Shown here: positions 40,305-48,739 of the stretch, in pieces
Numbering within the stretch: the first letter of the stretch is position 1
How the letters are laid out: each line of letters starts with the position of its first letter
NCBI GenBank assembly: GCA_021826525.1
Contig: JAKAZU010000001.1
Coordinates: forward strand, 100,707-164,706
Direction of reading: 5' to 3'
Origin: Thermoplasmata archaeon
GTDB taxonomy: Archaea; Thermoplasmatota; Thermoplasmata; UBA184
Length of the DNA: 64,000 bases
Position numbers and translations under genes: made by a program
Notes under the pieces: model-generated
Seen by the model: the letters and a program-made list of their open reading frames with translations, nothing else
Told to the model about the DNA's origin: nothing
The model's database searches: none

Positions 40305-41100
40305 GACGTTCTGCCTCGATCGCGCATGCGCGCGCCCATCCGGCGCCCCCGCTCGCGTAGAGGATGCTGCGGGAGGCGTTGATGAGGAGGGACCGTCGGC
40401 CCCGATCGATGCCCGCGCGCACGCATCGTTCGAGCGCGCCGCGCTGGGCCCCGACCCCCGGAACCAGCAAGGGAACGCCGTCGCCCAGGTGCCGGCGCGC
40501 CTCGGCTACGGCCGCGGGGTACGTCGCGCCGACGACCGCGCCGACGTTGTGGGACCGACGCGCGAGCGCGCGAACCCGGTTCAGGACTTCGATCCACGCT
40601 GGGGGGCCGGAGCTTCGCCGGCCCTGGAGAGCTCGCCATCCCGAGTTCGAGGAATGGGCCACGACGTAGACCCCATGGGTCGGGTCGTCGGTGAATGGCC
40701 CGAGGCTGTCCCATCCGATCCAGGGCGTTACGGTGATCGCGTCGAAGCCGAAACGATCGAAGATTCCGTCGTGGTACAGACGCATCGTGTTGGGGATGTC
40801 GTTCGCTTTGAGGTCTAGGATCCGGATCCGGTCCGGGCCGATCGCTCGGACCGTCTCCTCGAGCACATCGAAACCGTCGGCCCCGTAGGAGAAGTACGAA
40901 GCGAGCTGGAACTTGTAGGCGGACGCGAAGGGCCGGGTCGCGCCGACGACGCCGTCGAGAAACCGACGGAGCGTTCTCGCCGAGGCGCCGGGACCCACCG
41001 AACGCGGGATCCGCTCCGGATCCGGGTCGAGGCCCACGCACAACAGCGACCCGACCTCCGCCGGAATTCGGCGAGCACGGTCGGAAAACGGCGCGGCCAT
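40240..41100 (-). CDS. pyrF: Orotidine 5'-phosphate decarboxylase (type 2)
   Basis: PyrF catalyses the last step of UMP synthesis. The 286-aa protein has LLCVGLDPDPERIPR, AYKFQLASYFSYGADGFDVLEE and RILDLKANDIPNTMRLY (the catalytic Lys-Ala-Asn-Asp motif with D-x-K-x-N-D order). VTPWIGWDS, HNVGAVVGATYP and LLVPGVGAQRG follow. This pattern belongs to the longer type 2 (PyrF2) group common in bacteria rather than the short archaeal type. ATG 41100 is chosen. The C-terminal 20 residues overlap the end of the glycosyltransferase gene on the other strand. Confidence 0.93.
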   Translation of the reverse strand: MAAPFSDRARRIPAEVGSLLCVGLDPDPERIPRSVGPGASARTLRRFLDGVVGATRPFASAYKFQLASYFSYGADGFDVLEETVRAIGPDRIRILDLKANDIPNTMRLYHDGIFDRFGFDAITVTPWIGWDSLGPFTDDPTHGVYVVAHSSNSGWRALQGRRSSGPPAWIEVLNRVRALARRSHNVGAVVGATYPAAVAEARRHLGDGVPLLVPGVGAQRGALERCVRAGIDRGRRSLLINASRSILYASGGAGWARACAIEAERLNSKIEAARSVATRTARRPAA

Positions 41101-41219
41101 CGGTTCGCGAGACGCTCGAGCGGATATACCTTCCAAGGACGGCCAAGGCTCCCGTGGCTCCCCCGAGCGATGATTCGGGTCCTCTCCTCCGGCCGGCAGC
41201 CTCCTTGCCTGGGTGCCGG

Positions 41220-41226
41220 CTTTTAT
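41220..41226 (+). promoter_or_regulatory. TATA box of the RPA operon
   Basis: CTTTTAT/TTTTATC lies about 32-38 nt before the GTG at 41258 in otherwise GC-rich sequence, leaving a short leader. Confidence 0.55.
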
Positions 41227-41257
41227 CGGGGACCCCGTTCCGACCGGGGAGCCCACC

Positions 41258-42433
41258 GTGATCGAAGGATCTCCGTCGAGCGAGCCGGTCGAAGTTCGAC
41301 TGAAGGACCTGCGCGTCAGCGACGTCCCGGTCCAGATCGTCGCTCGCATCGTTTCGGTCGAACGCCGGGAGTACTCGCGGCCGACCGACGGCCGGCGACG
41401 ATCGTTTCTTACCGGACTTCTGAGCGACGGGACGGCCTCGGTCCGGTTCACTTGGTGGGAACCTCCGAACGACGAGGTCGACCGGGGGACGATCATCCGG
41501 GCCCAGAACGTCCAGGTGCGAGAGTACCAAGGACGACCCGAGGTCAGCTTTTCGTTCCGCACGCGGGTCGCTCCGGCGGGGCCGGCCGACCTCCCGAAGG
41601 TGGACTCGGAGGAAGTGCCGTTCCGTACGATCTCCGAACTTCAGAGCCGGTCCGAAGGCTTTCGGCTCGAGGCACGGGTGCTGCGCGTGGGCCCTAAGGC
41701 CGTCACCGTCGGCGCCGAACAACGACAGGTGTACGAGGGGATACTGGGCGACGGAACGGGGTTGGTCGCGTTCAGCTCCTGGAGCGATTTCCATCTCGCC
41801 TCGAACGAAGCGATCCGGATCGCCGGAGCCTACGTGCGCACGTTCCGGGGCCGACCCCAACTCGTTCTGGACGAGACCTCGATCGTCGCGCGGATCGATC
41901 CGGGTCGGCTCCCCCCGATCGAGGCACTTCTGCCTTCGGCTCCGCGATCGCTCGCGCGGCTCGAGGCGGCCGGTGGAAGCGAGTCGGCCGTCGTCGAGGG
42001 ATTGGTGGTGGCGCTCCTGCCACCGAGCGGTCTCGTCTACCGGTGCCCCACGTGCCGACGCCCGGTCTCGGGGGGTCTGTGTTCGCAGCACGGCGCGGTG
42101 AAGGGGGTCGCGGACCTTCGGGCCCGGCTGGTCCTCGACGACGGTACTAGCACGGTCACGCTCAACGTAGACCGCCCGATGACGGAAGCCCTGTGGGGGG
42201 TCACGCTGGACGAAGCGCTCGAGCGCCTGCGCCGCTCGCCCGATCCGTCCTTGCTCGAGTCGAGCCTCGCGGACGAGGTAGTGGGGCTGCGGCTACGCGC
42301 CCGCGGCCGCGTGTTCCCCGACGACTTCGGTCTGAACCTGTATCCGGAGTCCGTGGAGCGTGTGGGCGTGGAGCTCGACCCGCGCGCGAAGGAGCTCCGG
42401 AACCGATGGGAGGCCGGTCGTGGCGCTGCGTGA
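41258..42433 (+). CDS. rpa: Replication protein A-like single-stranded DNA-binding protein
   Basis: The 391-aa RPA large-subunit-like protein coats ssDNA in replication and repair. OB-fold 1 is SDVPVQIVARIVSVERREYSRPTDGRRRSFLTGLLSDGTASVRFTWW. OB-fold 2 is EGFRLEARVLRVGPKAVTVG to LGDGTGLVAFSSW. A third OB-fold contains a zinc finger (YRCPTCRRPVSGGLCSQHGAVKG, with C-x-x-C and C-x-x-H). GTG 41258 is preferred over an upstream GTG 41213, because the TATA box lies between them. The RPA-associated gene overlaps its end by 14 nt, the arrangement seen in euryarchaea. Confidence 0.92.
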   Translation: MIEGSPSSEPVEVRLKDLRVSDVPVQIVARIVSVERREYSRPTDGRRRSFLTGLLSDGTASVRFTWWEPPNDEVDRGTIIRAQNVQVREYQGRPEVSFSFRTRVAPAGPADLPKVDSEEVPFRTISELQSRSEGFRLEARVLRVGPKAVTVGAEQRQVYEGILGDGTGLVAFSSWSDFHLASNEAIRIAGAYVRTFRGRPQLVLDETSIVARIDPGRLPPIEALLPSAPRSLARLEAAGGSESAVVEGLVVALLPPSGLVYRCPTCRRPVSGGLCSQHGAVKGVADLRARLVLDDGTSTVTLNVDRPMTEALWGVTLDEALERLRRSPDPSLLESSLADEVVGLRLRARGRVFPDDFGLNLYPESVERVGVELDPRAKELRNRWEAGRGAA

Positions 42434-43337
42434 GCCGGCGTGGCGCACGTTCGCGGCCGAGCTGAACGCCGCGATGCACGAGGAACGCGGCACCGGCGAG
42501 CGGGCCGCGACGTACCTCCTCTCCCCGTACGGAGCCCGGATGAACCGGGTCCTCCTCGCCGGCACTCTGAGTTCTCCCGAGACGATCGGCAAGGATCCCG
42601 CGCAGCCGTTCTGGCGCGCCCGCTTGGTCGACCCTACCGGAACGATCTCGGTCACGGCCGGGGCATTCCAGCCTCGAGCCATGGCCCAGCTGCAATCGGT
42701 GCAGGGCCCCCGGACCGCGATGGTCGTAGGGAAGGTCCATTTGTACCGCGGGAACGACGGGACCGCATACATCTCGGTGCGCGCGGAGAGCCTCCGCACG
42801 ATCGACGAACTCACGCTGCGCGCCCTCTACGCCGATGCGCTTTCTCAATCGTTCGACCGGCTCGAACTGGTGGGGCGGCTCGCGACCGACCCGAACCTCC
42901 CCGACGATCGGTTCGACGGCGCGCCGACGGTGTGGGTTCGGGCGGCTCGAGACTCCGTTCGAAGGTACCCTACGGTGGACCGGGCGGGTTATCGGGCCGC
43001 GCTCAAGGGTGTGCTCGAGGTCGTGGAAGGGGCGCACGCCGTGCTCCCCCCGCCCACTCCGACGCCGACCCACGTGAGGATCACGTCCTCGGAGCCTCCC
43101 GCCGCGGTCCCGCGCGCCGCCCCGTCCGCAGAAGAACGGGCCCACGAATCGGCGTTCTTGGATGTTCTCGATGAGTTGGTGGACAACTCGAGCGACGGCT
43201 ACGCCGATCTCAAGGAGCTGGTCCAACGACTCGCGGAGCACGGACTCTCCGCCGAGATGGCGGAGGAATTGCTCGATCGACTCCAGGAGGACGGGGTCGT
43301 GGAAGAACAGGTCGTCGGCCGACTCAGGCGCGCCTAG
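42420..43337 (+). CDS. RPA-associated protein (RPAP, COG3390-like)
   Basis: The 305-aa partner of RPA starts with GTG 42420 (MALREPAWRTFAAELNAAMHEERGTGERAATYLLSPYGARMNRVLLAGTLSS), within the end of rpa. The first half is one OB-fold (VLLAGTLSSPETIGKDPAQPFWRARLVDPTGTISVTAGAFQPRAMAQL). After a Pro/Ser linker (about 220-245), the C-terminus is a winged-helix-like domain (ESAFLDVLDELVDNSSDGYADLKELVQRLAEHGLSAEMAEELLDRLQEDGVV). Such C-terminal domains mediate protein contacts in RPA32-like subunits. It probably forms a complex with the upstream RPA. Confidence 0.9.
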   Translation: MALREPAWRTFAAELNAAMHEERGTGERAATYLLSPYGARMNRVLLAGTLSSPETIGKDPAQPFWRARLVDPTGTISVTAGAFQPRAMAQLQSVQGPRTAMVVGKVHLYRGNDGTAYISVRAESLRTIDELTLRALYADALSQSFDRLELVGRLATDPNLPDDRFDGAPTVWVRAARDSVRRYPTVDRAGYRAALKGVLEVVEGAHAVLPPPTPTPTHVRITSSEPPAAVPRAAPSAEERAHESAFLDVLDELVDNSSDGYADLKELVQRLAEHGLSAEMAEELLDRLQEDGVVEEQVVGRLRRA

Positions 43338-43827
43338 TTCCGGCACGCACCGTTTTGGCCATCAGGATGTTCGTGGTCGTGTAGCCGAGGCGCTGGTACA
43401 GTCGGATCGCGCCCGCGTTCGCGCCGAAGACGTGGAGCGCGAGCCGCTCGAGCCCCAGCTCCCGGACCTTCGCTTCGATCGCGCGCATCGCCGCTTCGGC
43501 ATAACCGTGGCGTCGGTGCTGGGGGTACACGAGCAGGTCGTAAACGAACGCATACGGGCGTCCTCCGGCATCCTGCCGTCGGGCGAACCAGATCCGTCCC
43601 ACGTCCTCCCCCTGCGCACGGATCGCGAAGAGGTAGTGGTCCGGGGTGTCGACGCCGTGGGGAAGAAGGCTTTCGACCTCGCTTCGAGCGCGGCCCTCGG
43701 CCTCCTCGGGGGTCCACGAGCCGTCGCGGACGTGGTCCTGGGCGTATTCCGGGATGAGCCGGTTGAGGTAGGGTGGAAGCTCCTCCGTCCGCAGCCGTTC
43801 GATGTGAACCGCGGGGCTTTCGGGCAT
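43324..43827 (-). CDS. GNAT-family N-acetyltransferase
   Basis: The 167-aa acetyltransferase starts MPESPAVHIERLRTEELPPYLNRLIPEYAQDHV. The acetyl-CoA fold segment is YAFVYDLLVYPQHRRHGYAEAAMRAIEAKVRELGLERLALHVFGANAGAIRLYQRLGYTTTNILMAK. The motif A Q-H-R-R-H-G-Y-A is a variant of Q/R-x-x-G-x-G/A. The 'L-H-V-F-G-x-N-x-G-A-x-x-L-Y-x-x-L-G-Y' motif B is typical. ATG 43827 fits a TATA box at about 43875. The 3' end overlaps the convergent RPAP gene by 14 nt. The substrate is unknown. Confidence 0.9.
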   Translation of the reverse strand: MPESPAVHIERLRTEELPPYLNRLIPEYAQDHVRDGSWTPEEAEGRARSEVESLLPHGVDTPDHYLFAIRAQGEDVGRIWFARRQDAGGRPYAFVYDLLVYPQHRRHGYAEAAMRAIEAKVRELGLERLALHVFGANAGAIRLYQRLGYTTTNILMAKTVRAGTRRA

Positions 43828-43871
43828 CGTTCGTCCGGGAGGTTGGATAAGAACCCGGCGCCCGACCATGT

Positions 43872-43881
43872 ACGCATTTAT
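43872..43881 (-). promoter_or_regulatory. TATA box of the GNAT gene
   Basis: The minus strand reads ATATAAATGC at about 50 nt before ATG 43827, a clear TATA box with a leader of about 25 nt. Confidence 0.6.
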
Positions 43882-43985
43882 ATCAGTGCGCGGCTCGGCG
43901 GCGGGGGAATGATGAGCACCTGTCTCTCCGAATCCATGACGAGACCAGCGACGAACTGACCCCCGGAGTCCATCCCCCGGCACCC

Positions 43986-44921
43986 ATGGCAGCAAAACGA
44001 TCCGTTTGGCCCCTCGTAGTCCTCGTCGCCGTCATCGTCATCGCCGCGGGCGGCGCGGCCGCGGTGGTCTCCGTCTACGTCCTCCCGACTCACACCCCGC
44101 ACAGTGTGAAGACCGTGACCGAGGGCGACAACGTGACGGTGAACTACATCGGGATGTTCGCCTCCGGACCCCAGCAAGGAAAGGTCTTCGACACGTCACT
44201 GTACTCGGTGTATCAGAACAACGCGACGTATCCGAAGTCCCTGGAGTACGTGCCCCGCGGTAGCGAGAGCAACTACACGGTGCTCCCCGTCCACGTCGGG
44301 CCCACCGCACCGACCAACGGTTACGTGTTCGGGAACTACACGTTCAGCACGGTGATCACCGGCTTCTGGCAGGGGATCCTCGGGATGACGGGGAACCAGA
44401 CTCGGATCGTCACGATCCCGGTCAACCTCGCCTACGGACCGGCGCGACCGTCCTGCTTCACCACGGAGCCGCTTGTGCTCACGGTCCCGATCGACTCCAC
44501 CGTGCCGCTCGGGACGTTCCGGGCCGACTACCCGAATGTGACCGCCCGGGCGGGGACGACGTTCCCGAACCAGGTGTACGGTTGGACGGAGTACATCCTC
44601 AGCGCCAACTCGACCACGGTCAGCCTCCAGAGCCTCGTGAGCGTGGGCCAGCGCGTCACTGCGCTCGAGCTTCCGTACGCTGTGACCGCCATTTCCAACG
44701 GCAACATCACGCTGACAAGCACGCTCACCACCGGCCAAGCCGGTACCGTGCTCGGCCGGCTACCGGGCAACGCTTCGACGGTCTGCAGCTCGGGCGAGTT
44801 CATCGTCAGCTCGATCGACTGGACGACCGGGGTCATGACGTGGAACTTCAACAACGAGATCTACGGCGAGCCTCTCCGATTCTACATCACGGTCGTAGAC
44901 ATCTTCCCGGCCGGCGCCTAG
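43986..44921 (+). CDS. Membrane-anchored FKBP-type peptidyl-prolyl isomerase
   Basis: The 311-aa protein has an N-terminal anchor (SVWPLVVLVAVIVIAAGGAAAVVSVYVL) and an external FKBP domain: VTEGDNVTVNYIGMFASGPQQGKVFDTSLYSVYQNN, FSTVITGFWQGILGMTGNQTRIVTIPVNLAYG. The Y-I-G, F-D-T-S, I-x-G-x-x-x-G-I-L-G-M and A-Y-G landmarks match. A SlyD-like insert-in-flap/beta region follows (PLVLTVPIDSTVPLGTFRADYPNVTARAGTTFPNQVYGW). It probably catalyses proline isomerisation or chaperones extracellular proteins such as the surface proteins in this window. Many N-x-S/T sites fit an exported protein. Confidence 0.9.
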   Translation: MAAKRSVWPLVVLVAVIVIAAGGAAAVVSVYVLPTHTPHSVKTVTEGDNVTVNYIGMFASGPQQGKVFDTSLYSVYQNNATYPKSLEYVPRGSESNYTVLPVHVGPTAPTNGYVFGNYTFSTVITGFWQGILGMTGNQTRIVTIPVNLAYGPARPSCFTTEPLVLTVPIDSTVPLGTFRADYPNVTARAGTTFPNQVYGWTEYILSANSTTVSLQSLVSVGQRVTALELPYAVTAISNGNITLTSTLTTGQAGTVLGRLPGNASTVCSSGEFIVSSIDWTTGVMTWNFNNEIYGEPLRFYITVVDIFPAGA

Positions 44922-44946
44922 GCGGATCGCGACCGGCGCGCCGACC

Positions 44947-45846
44947 TCAGCTCAGCGTTACCTTTCCGCGCTTGAGCAGTTCTTCGAGCTTCTGGTCGGT
45001 GCGATCCGGCGGGTGGGATCCTCCCAACCGGGATCGCCCGGGACCGTAGGCGCGCGCCGCCGCACGCGCTTCTTGCTGGCGGTCTCTTGAAGCGAGCCAT
45101 AGCCGTCGCCCCTCGGATTCCAGCGCCGCCATTTCCCGCCCGAGGGCATCGAGCTTCTGCATGACCTCCCTCCGAGCCGCGGCCTTTTCGCGGATCTGGG
45201 CGACCACCGAGCCCGCGCGGACGAGCTCGGAACGTATCTCGTCCATCTTCCGGTCCCGCTCGACCCGTGCCTTCTCGAGGTCTTGCGTCCGGGTCTGGAC
45301 CTCCTCCCGCGCCGCCTTCACGGCGGCCTCGGCGTCCCGACGCTTCTTCTCGTGCTCGGCGAGGACGGCCTCTCGCGCCTCCACCTCCTTGAGGAGCTTG
45401 GTACGCTCGCGCAGGCGCGCGATCAGGGCGTTCTCCTCGTCGAGGCTGAGCGCGTTCGTCTGCTGGTGGGCCTCGAGGTCCGCGATCTCCTTGCGGATCC
45501 GCTCCGGGCGCACGCGCTCCGCCGGATTGACCTCTGCGCGGATCTCCCGCGCCCGGGCGACGGCTTCGTCCAGACGGGAGCGGGCCCGGTCGCGTTCGGA
45601 CTTGAGCTGAGCGAGGGCTCGGCCGAGCGCCCGGTGCTCTTCGTGCAGGCGTTCGACCTTCTCTTGGGGGATCTGGCGGGTGTCGAACAGGGCCTTTTGC
45701 TCCGCGCTCAGCTCTCGTACTCGATCGACGAGCGCGAGGCGGCGATCGCGGAGCAGGCGGATCTTTCCGTCGATCTCGCGGAGGCGATCCCGGGTCTCCC
45801 GCTCCTCCTGGATCGCCTCTTCGGAGAGATACGCGCGGCTCGGCAC
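44947..45846 (-). CDS. Archaeal coiled-coil protein (COG1340-like)
   Basis: The protein has about 299 aa, almost wholly heptad-patterned coiled coil: EEAIQEERETRDRLREIDGKIRLLRDRRLALVDRVRELSAEQKALF through AVLAEHEKKRRDAEAAVKAAREEVQTRTQDLEKARVERDRKMDEIRSELVRAG. A short basic GPGRSRLGGSHPP segment and LEELLKRGKVTLS tail follow. Uncharacterised coiled-coil proteins ending in 'LxxGxKxxL/TL' are widespread in archaea and are often called phosphoserine phosphatase-like or COG1340. GTG 45846 is chosen; TTG 45873 is an alternative. It shares its direction with larB 64 nt upstream. Confidence 0.82.
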   Translation of the reverse strand: MPSRAYLSEEAIQEERETRDRLREIDGKIRLLRDRRLALVDRVRELSAEQKALFDTRQIPQEKVERLHEEHRALGRALAQLKSERDRARSRLDEAVARAREIRAEVNPAERVRPERIRKEIADLEAHQQTNALSLDEENALIARLRERTKLLKEVEAREAVLAEHEKKRRDAEAAVKAAREEVQTRTQDLEKARVERDRKMDEIRSELVRAGSVVAQIREKAAARREVMQKLDALGREMAALESEGRRLWLASRDRQQEARAAARAYGPGRSRLGGSHPPDRTDQKLEELLKRGKVTLS

Positions 45847-45909
45847 GCCCGCGCAAGGCTCCCCGCCTCTCAAAAGCCCTTGCCCGGACCGAAGGCGCCG
45901 CCCGCGGAC

Positions 45910-46710
45910 CTACCGGCCGACGGAGCCTCGTGCCCGGACGGAGGCCCGGGAGCGCTGTCGGGCGACTCGCGCCGCCCATAGGGCGGCCGGGACGGCCGCA
46001 TCGATGTTCACGACCGCGATGGGCGCGCACGACTGAAGCATCGCATTCAGCGCGGCCTCTCCCTGCCCTCCCCGCCCGTAGCCGACCGAGACCGGAACCC
46101 CGAGCACGGGGGCCGCCACGAGCCCCGATACGACCGTGGGCAGGGCCCCTTCCCTTCCGGCAAAGACGACGTATGCCGCGGGCGAGCGGCGTTCGAGGAC
46201 CCGAAGGGCGCGCACGAGACGGTGCAGACCGGCTACGCCGACGTCGTAGGCGGTGACGCATCGAACGCCGAGCTCGACGAGGATCGCGTGCGACTCCTCG
46301 GCCAGCGGCACGTCGCTCGTGCCCGCCGCGACGAGCGCGACGGTCGCATCGATCGGCTCGATCCCCAACGGGCCCGAGAGGCGCACGACCCGGTTTCCCA
46401 TGGCGGACCTCACGCGCAGCCCCTTACGCACCTCGCGCTCCAGGCGACGGAGCTGGCGCGGCGTGGGACGAGAGACGAGGGCACCGAGTCCGCGACGCTG
46501 CAGCTCCCAGAGGATCCCGGCGAGGTGTTCGTCGCTCTTTCCCTCCGCCAAGATTATCTCCGGGACACCGATGCGCCGCGCCCGGGCATGGTCGATCCGA
46601 GCGTAACGGCCCACCCGAATCTCGGCCGGAGGGCGCGACAGCGCCGCGCGGGACGGAGAACTCGGACGAAGTTCCGGCACGAACTCGCGAGCGAAACGAG
46701 GGCTTAACAC
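45910..46710 (-). CDS. larB: LarB-type pyridinium-3,5-biscarboxylate synthase (PurE-like)
   Basis: LarB carboxylates and hydrolyses nicotinic acid adenine dinucleotide, the first step to the nickel-pincer cofactor. The 266-aa protein has the PurE-like fold signature of LarB: VALVAAGTSDVPLAEESHAILVELGVRCVTAYDVGVAGLHRL, YVVFAGREGALPTVVSGLVAAPVLGVPVSVGYG and NAMLQSCAPIAVVNIDAAVPAAL. The N-terminal IRVGRYARIDHARARRIGVPEIILAEGKS is also family-like. GTG 46710 is used; the open frame extends further but overlaps the divergent acyl-CoA dehydrogenase gene. LarC and LarE are not in this window. Confidence 0.88.
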   Translation of the reverse strand: MLSPRFAREFVPELRPSSPSRAALSRPPAEIRVGRYARIDHARARRIGVPEIILAEGKSDEHLAGILWELQRRGLGALVSRPTPRQLRRLEREVRKGLRVRSAMGNRVVRLSGPLGIEPIDATVALVAAGTSDVPLAEESHAILVELGVRCVTAYDVGVAGLHRLVRALRVLERRSPAAYVVFAGREGALPTVVSGLVAAPVLGVPVSVGYGRGGQGEAALNAMLQSCAPIAVVNIDAAVPAALWAARVARQRSRASVRARGSVGR

Positions 46711-46765
46711 GTTTCGGCTCAGAACGGGGCGGGACCCGCGTGAGTGAAATAGGCTAGGTCGGTGG

Positions 46766-47932
46766 ATGGCGTCGTCCTCCACCATGCCCGACTTTTCTTT
46801 GACGCCGGAGCAGGAGAGCCTCCGAGACGCCGCCCGCAAGTTTGCCCGCGCCGAGATGGCCCCCAAAGCCGCCGAGTGCGACAAGACCGCCCGGTTTCCT
46901 GAGGAGATCTATCGCAAGGCATGGGAGCTCGGCCTGATGAATCTGAACGTCCCGACCGAGTACGGTGGCAGCGGTCTCGGCGCGCTGGAGCAGTGCCTGA
47001 TCGTCGAGGAGCTCGCTTACGCCTGCGGTGGGATGACCACGTCGATCATCGCGAACTGTCTCGCGCTGGAGCCGATCCTGCTCGGCGGGACGGCCGAGCA
47101 GAAGTCCCGTTGGTTGACCCCATTCTGCGCCGAGTATCACCTAGCGTCGTTTTGTCTCACCGAACCGGGGGGCGGCTCCGACGCGGCCGGACTTCAGACG
47201 CGCGCGCGCAAGGACGGTGACGGGTACGTGCTCTCGGGGGAGAAGTGCTTCATCACCAACGGCCCGCACGCGTCGTTGTTCACGGTTTTCGCCACGCTCG
47301 ATCCCAGCCTGCGATCCAAGGGGATCGCCGCCTTCATCGTTCCGGGCGATGCCCCGGGGATCGTCCGAGGGAAGGACGAGGACAAGATGGGCCACCGGGC
47401 GAGTTCGACCAGCACGATCCGGTTCGAGGGGGTGCGGATCCCCAGTACGCAGCGATTGGGGAGCGAGCAGGACGGCTTCTCAATCGCCATGCGCACGCTC
47501 GACCAGACCCGGACGCCGATCGGCGCTCTCGCGACCGGCATCGCCCAAGCGGCTCTGGACCACTCGGCGCGCTACAGCCTCGAGCGCAAGTCGTTCGGCA
47601 AGGCGATCGCCGAGCATCAGGCGATCCAGATCAAGCTCGCGAACATGGCCCAGGCGGTGCACGCGGCGCGCCTGCTGACCTGGCACGCCGCGTGGAGCAT
47701 CGACCACGGGCACCCCAGCACGCTCGAGAGCTCGATCGCGAAGTGCTTCGCCTCGGATGCGGCCCTGCGCGTCGCGGACGAGGCGATCCAAATCTTCGGC
47801 GGATACGGGTACATGCGCGATTACCCGGTGGAGAAGCTCATGCGCGACGCCAAGCTCACCCAGATCTACGAGGGCTCGAACGAGATCCAACGCATCGTGA
47901 CCGCGCGCGAGCTCCTGCGGCAGTACGGTTAG
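46766..47932 (+). CDS. Acyl-CoA dehydrogenase
   Basis: This FAD enzyme performs the first step of beta-oxidation, making a trans-2-enoyl-CoA and passing electrons to ETF. The 388-aa product has [19 protein letters not shown], then the FAD/substrate motifs [20 protein letters not shown] and [35 protein letters not shown] and [42 protein letters not shown] follow. The catalytic Glu lies in I-Y-E-G-S-N. ATG 46766 or 46784 could start it. Downstream etfB follows after 15 nt, so dehydrogenase and its electron acceptor are cotranscribed. Confidence 0.96.
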   Translation: MASSSTMPDFSLTPEQESLRDAARKFARAEMAPKAAECDKTARFPEEIYRKAWELGLMNLNVPTEYGGSGLGALEQCLIVEELAYACGGMTTSIIANCLALEPILLGGTAEQKSRWLTPFCAEYHLASFCLTEPGGGSDAAGLQTRARKDGDGYVLSGEKCFITNGPHASLFTVFATLDPSLRSKGIAAFIVPGDAPGIVRGKDEDKMGHRASSTSTIRFEGVRIPSTQRLGSEQDGFSIAMRTLDQTRTPIGALATGIAQAALDHSARYSLERKSFGKAIAEHQAIQIKLANMAQAVHAARLLTWHAAWSIDHGHPSTLESSIAKCFASDAALRVADEAIQIFGGYGYMRDYPVEKLMRDAKLTQIYEGSNEIQRIVTARELLRQYG

Positions 47933-47947
47933 CGGAGGACACGGCCC

Positions 47948-48739
47948 GTGGAGATCGTCGTCCTGATCAAGCCCATCCCCGAGGCCGAGAGCCGATTGCG
48001 GGCGACCCCCGACGGCCGCGGACCGGAGCCGGAAGGGATCAAGTTCGTGCTGGCGGGCTACGACGAGTCCGCGGTCGAGCAGGCCCTCCTCCTGAAGGAG
48101 AGCCTCCCGGGCTCGAGTGTGCACGCGGTCTCGTTCGGCCCGGCTCGGTGCGAGGAGACCCTGCGCGCGGCGATCGCCCTCGGGGCGGACCGGGCTACGT
48201 GGGTCGAGGGGCCCCCGGAAGGTTCGGACGATCCGGTCCTCGCGGCCCGGGCGCTCGCCGCCACGCTCCAAACGGTCCCCCACGACCTGGTGCTCGGCGG
48301 AAAACAGGCCGGCGACGACGAGGAAGGGATCGTCCCGGGAGCGATCGCGGAGCTGCTCGGTATCCCAAGCTTCGGATATGTGACGGACCTCCGATCCTCG
48401 GGCCCCTCGGGCCTTACGTTCCTACGTCCGACCGAAGCGGGCGTCGAACAGTGGGAGGCTCCGCTCCCCTGCGTGGTCGGGCTCCAGCAAGCCTGGAACG
48501 ACCCTCGTTCGGCGAAGCTGCCGAACATCCTCAAGTCCCGGAAAGCCCCGATCCTCAAGGTCGACTGGCCGACGACCTCGACAGCATTGGCGCTAGAGGC
48601 AAAGCCCCGCTCGATCGGTGAGAAGTTCGAGCTCCCCGCGCCGAGGACGGGAGCGAAGATGATCGAGTTCAAGACGCCGGAGGAAGCGGCGGAAAAGCTC
48701 GTACGGCTTCTGCGAGAGGAGGCGAAGGTCTTCCCATGA
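47948..48739 (+). CDS. etfB: Electron transfer flavoprotein beta subunit
   Basis: EtfB carries AMP and forms the heterodimer that accepts electrons from acyl-CoA dehydrogenases. The 263-aa protein starts with GTG (MEIVVLIKPIPEAESRLRATPDGRGP). It has the landmarks FVLAGYDESAVEQALLLKE, DLVLGGKQAGDDEEGIVPGAIAELLGIP and the C-terminal arm ANILKSRKAPI-type motif (PNILKSRKAPILKVDWP). The recognition loop LPCVVGLQQAWNDPR is present. The etfA ATG overlaps its stop (ATGA). Confidence 0.95.
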   Translation: MEIVVLIKPIPEAESRLRATPDGRGPEPEGIKFVLAGYDESAVEQALLLKESLPGSSVHAVSFGPARCEETLRAAIALGADRATWVEGPPEGSDDPVLAARALAATLQTVPHDLVLGGKQAGDDEEGIVPGAIAELLGIPSFGYVTDLRSSGPSGLTFLRPTEAGVEQWEAPLPCVVGLQQAWNDPRSAKLPNILKSRKAPILKVDWPTTSTALALEAKPRSIGEKFELPAPRTGAKMIEFKTPEEAAEKLVRLLREEAKVFP

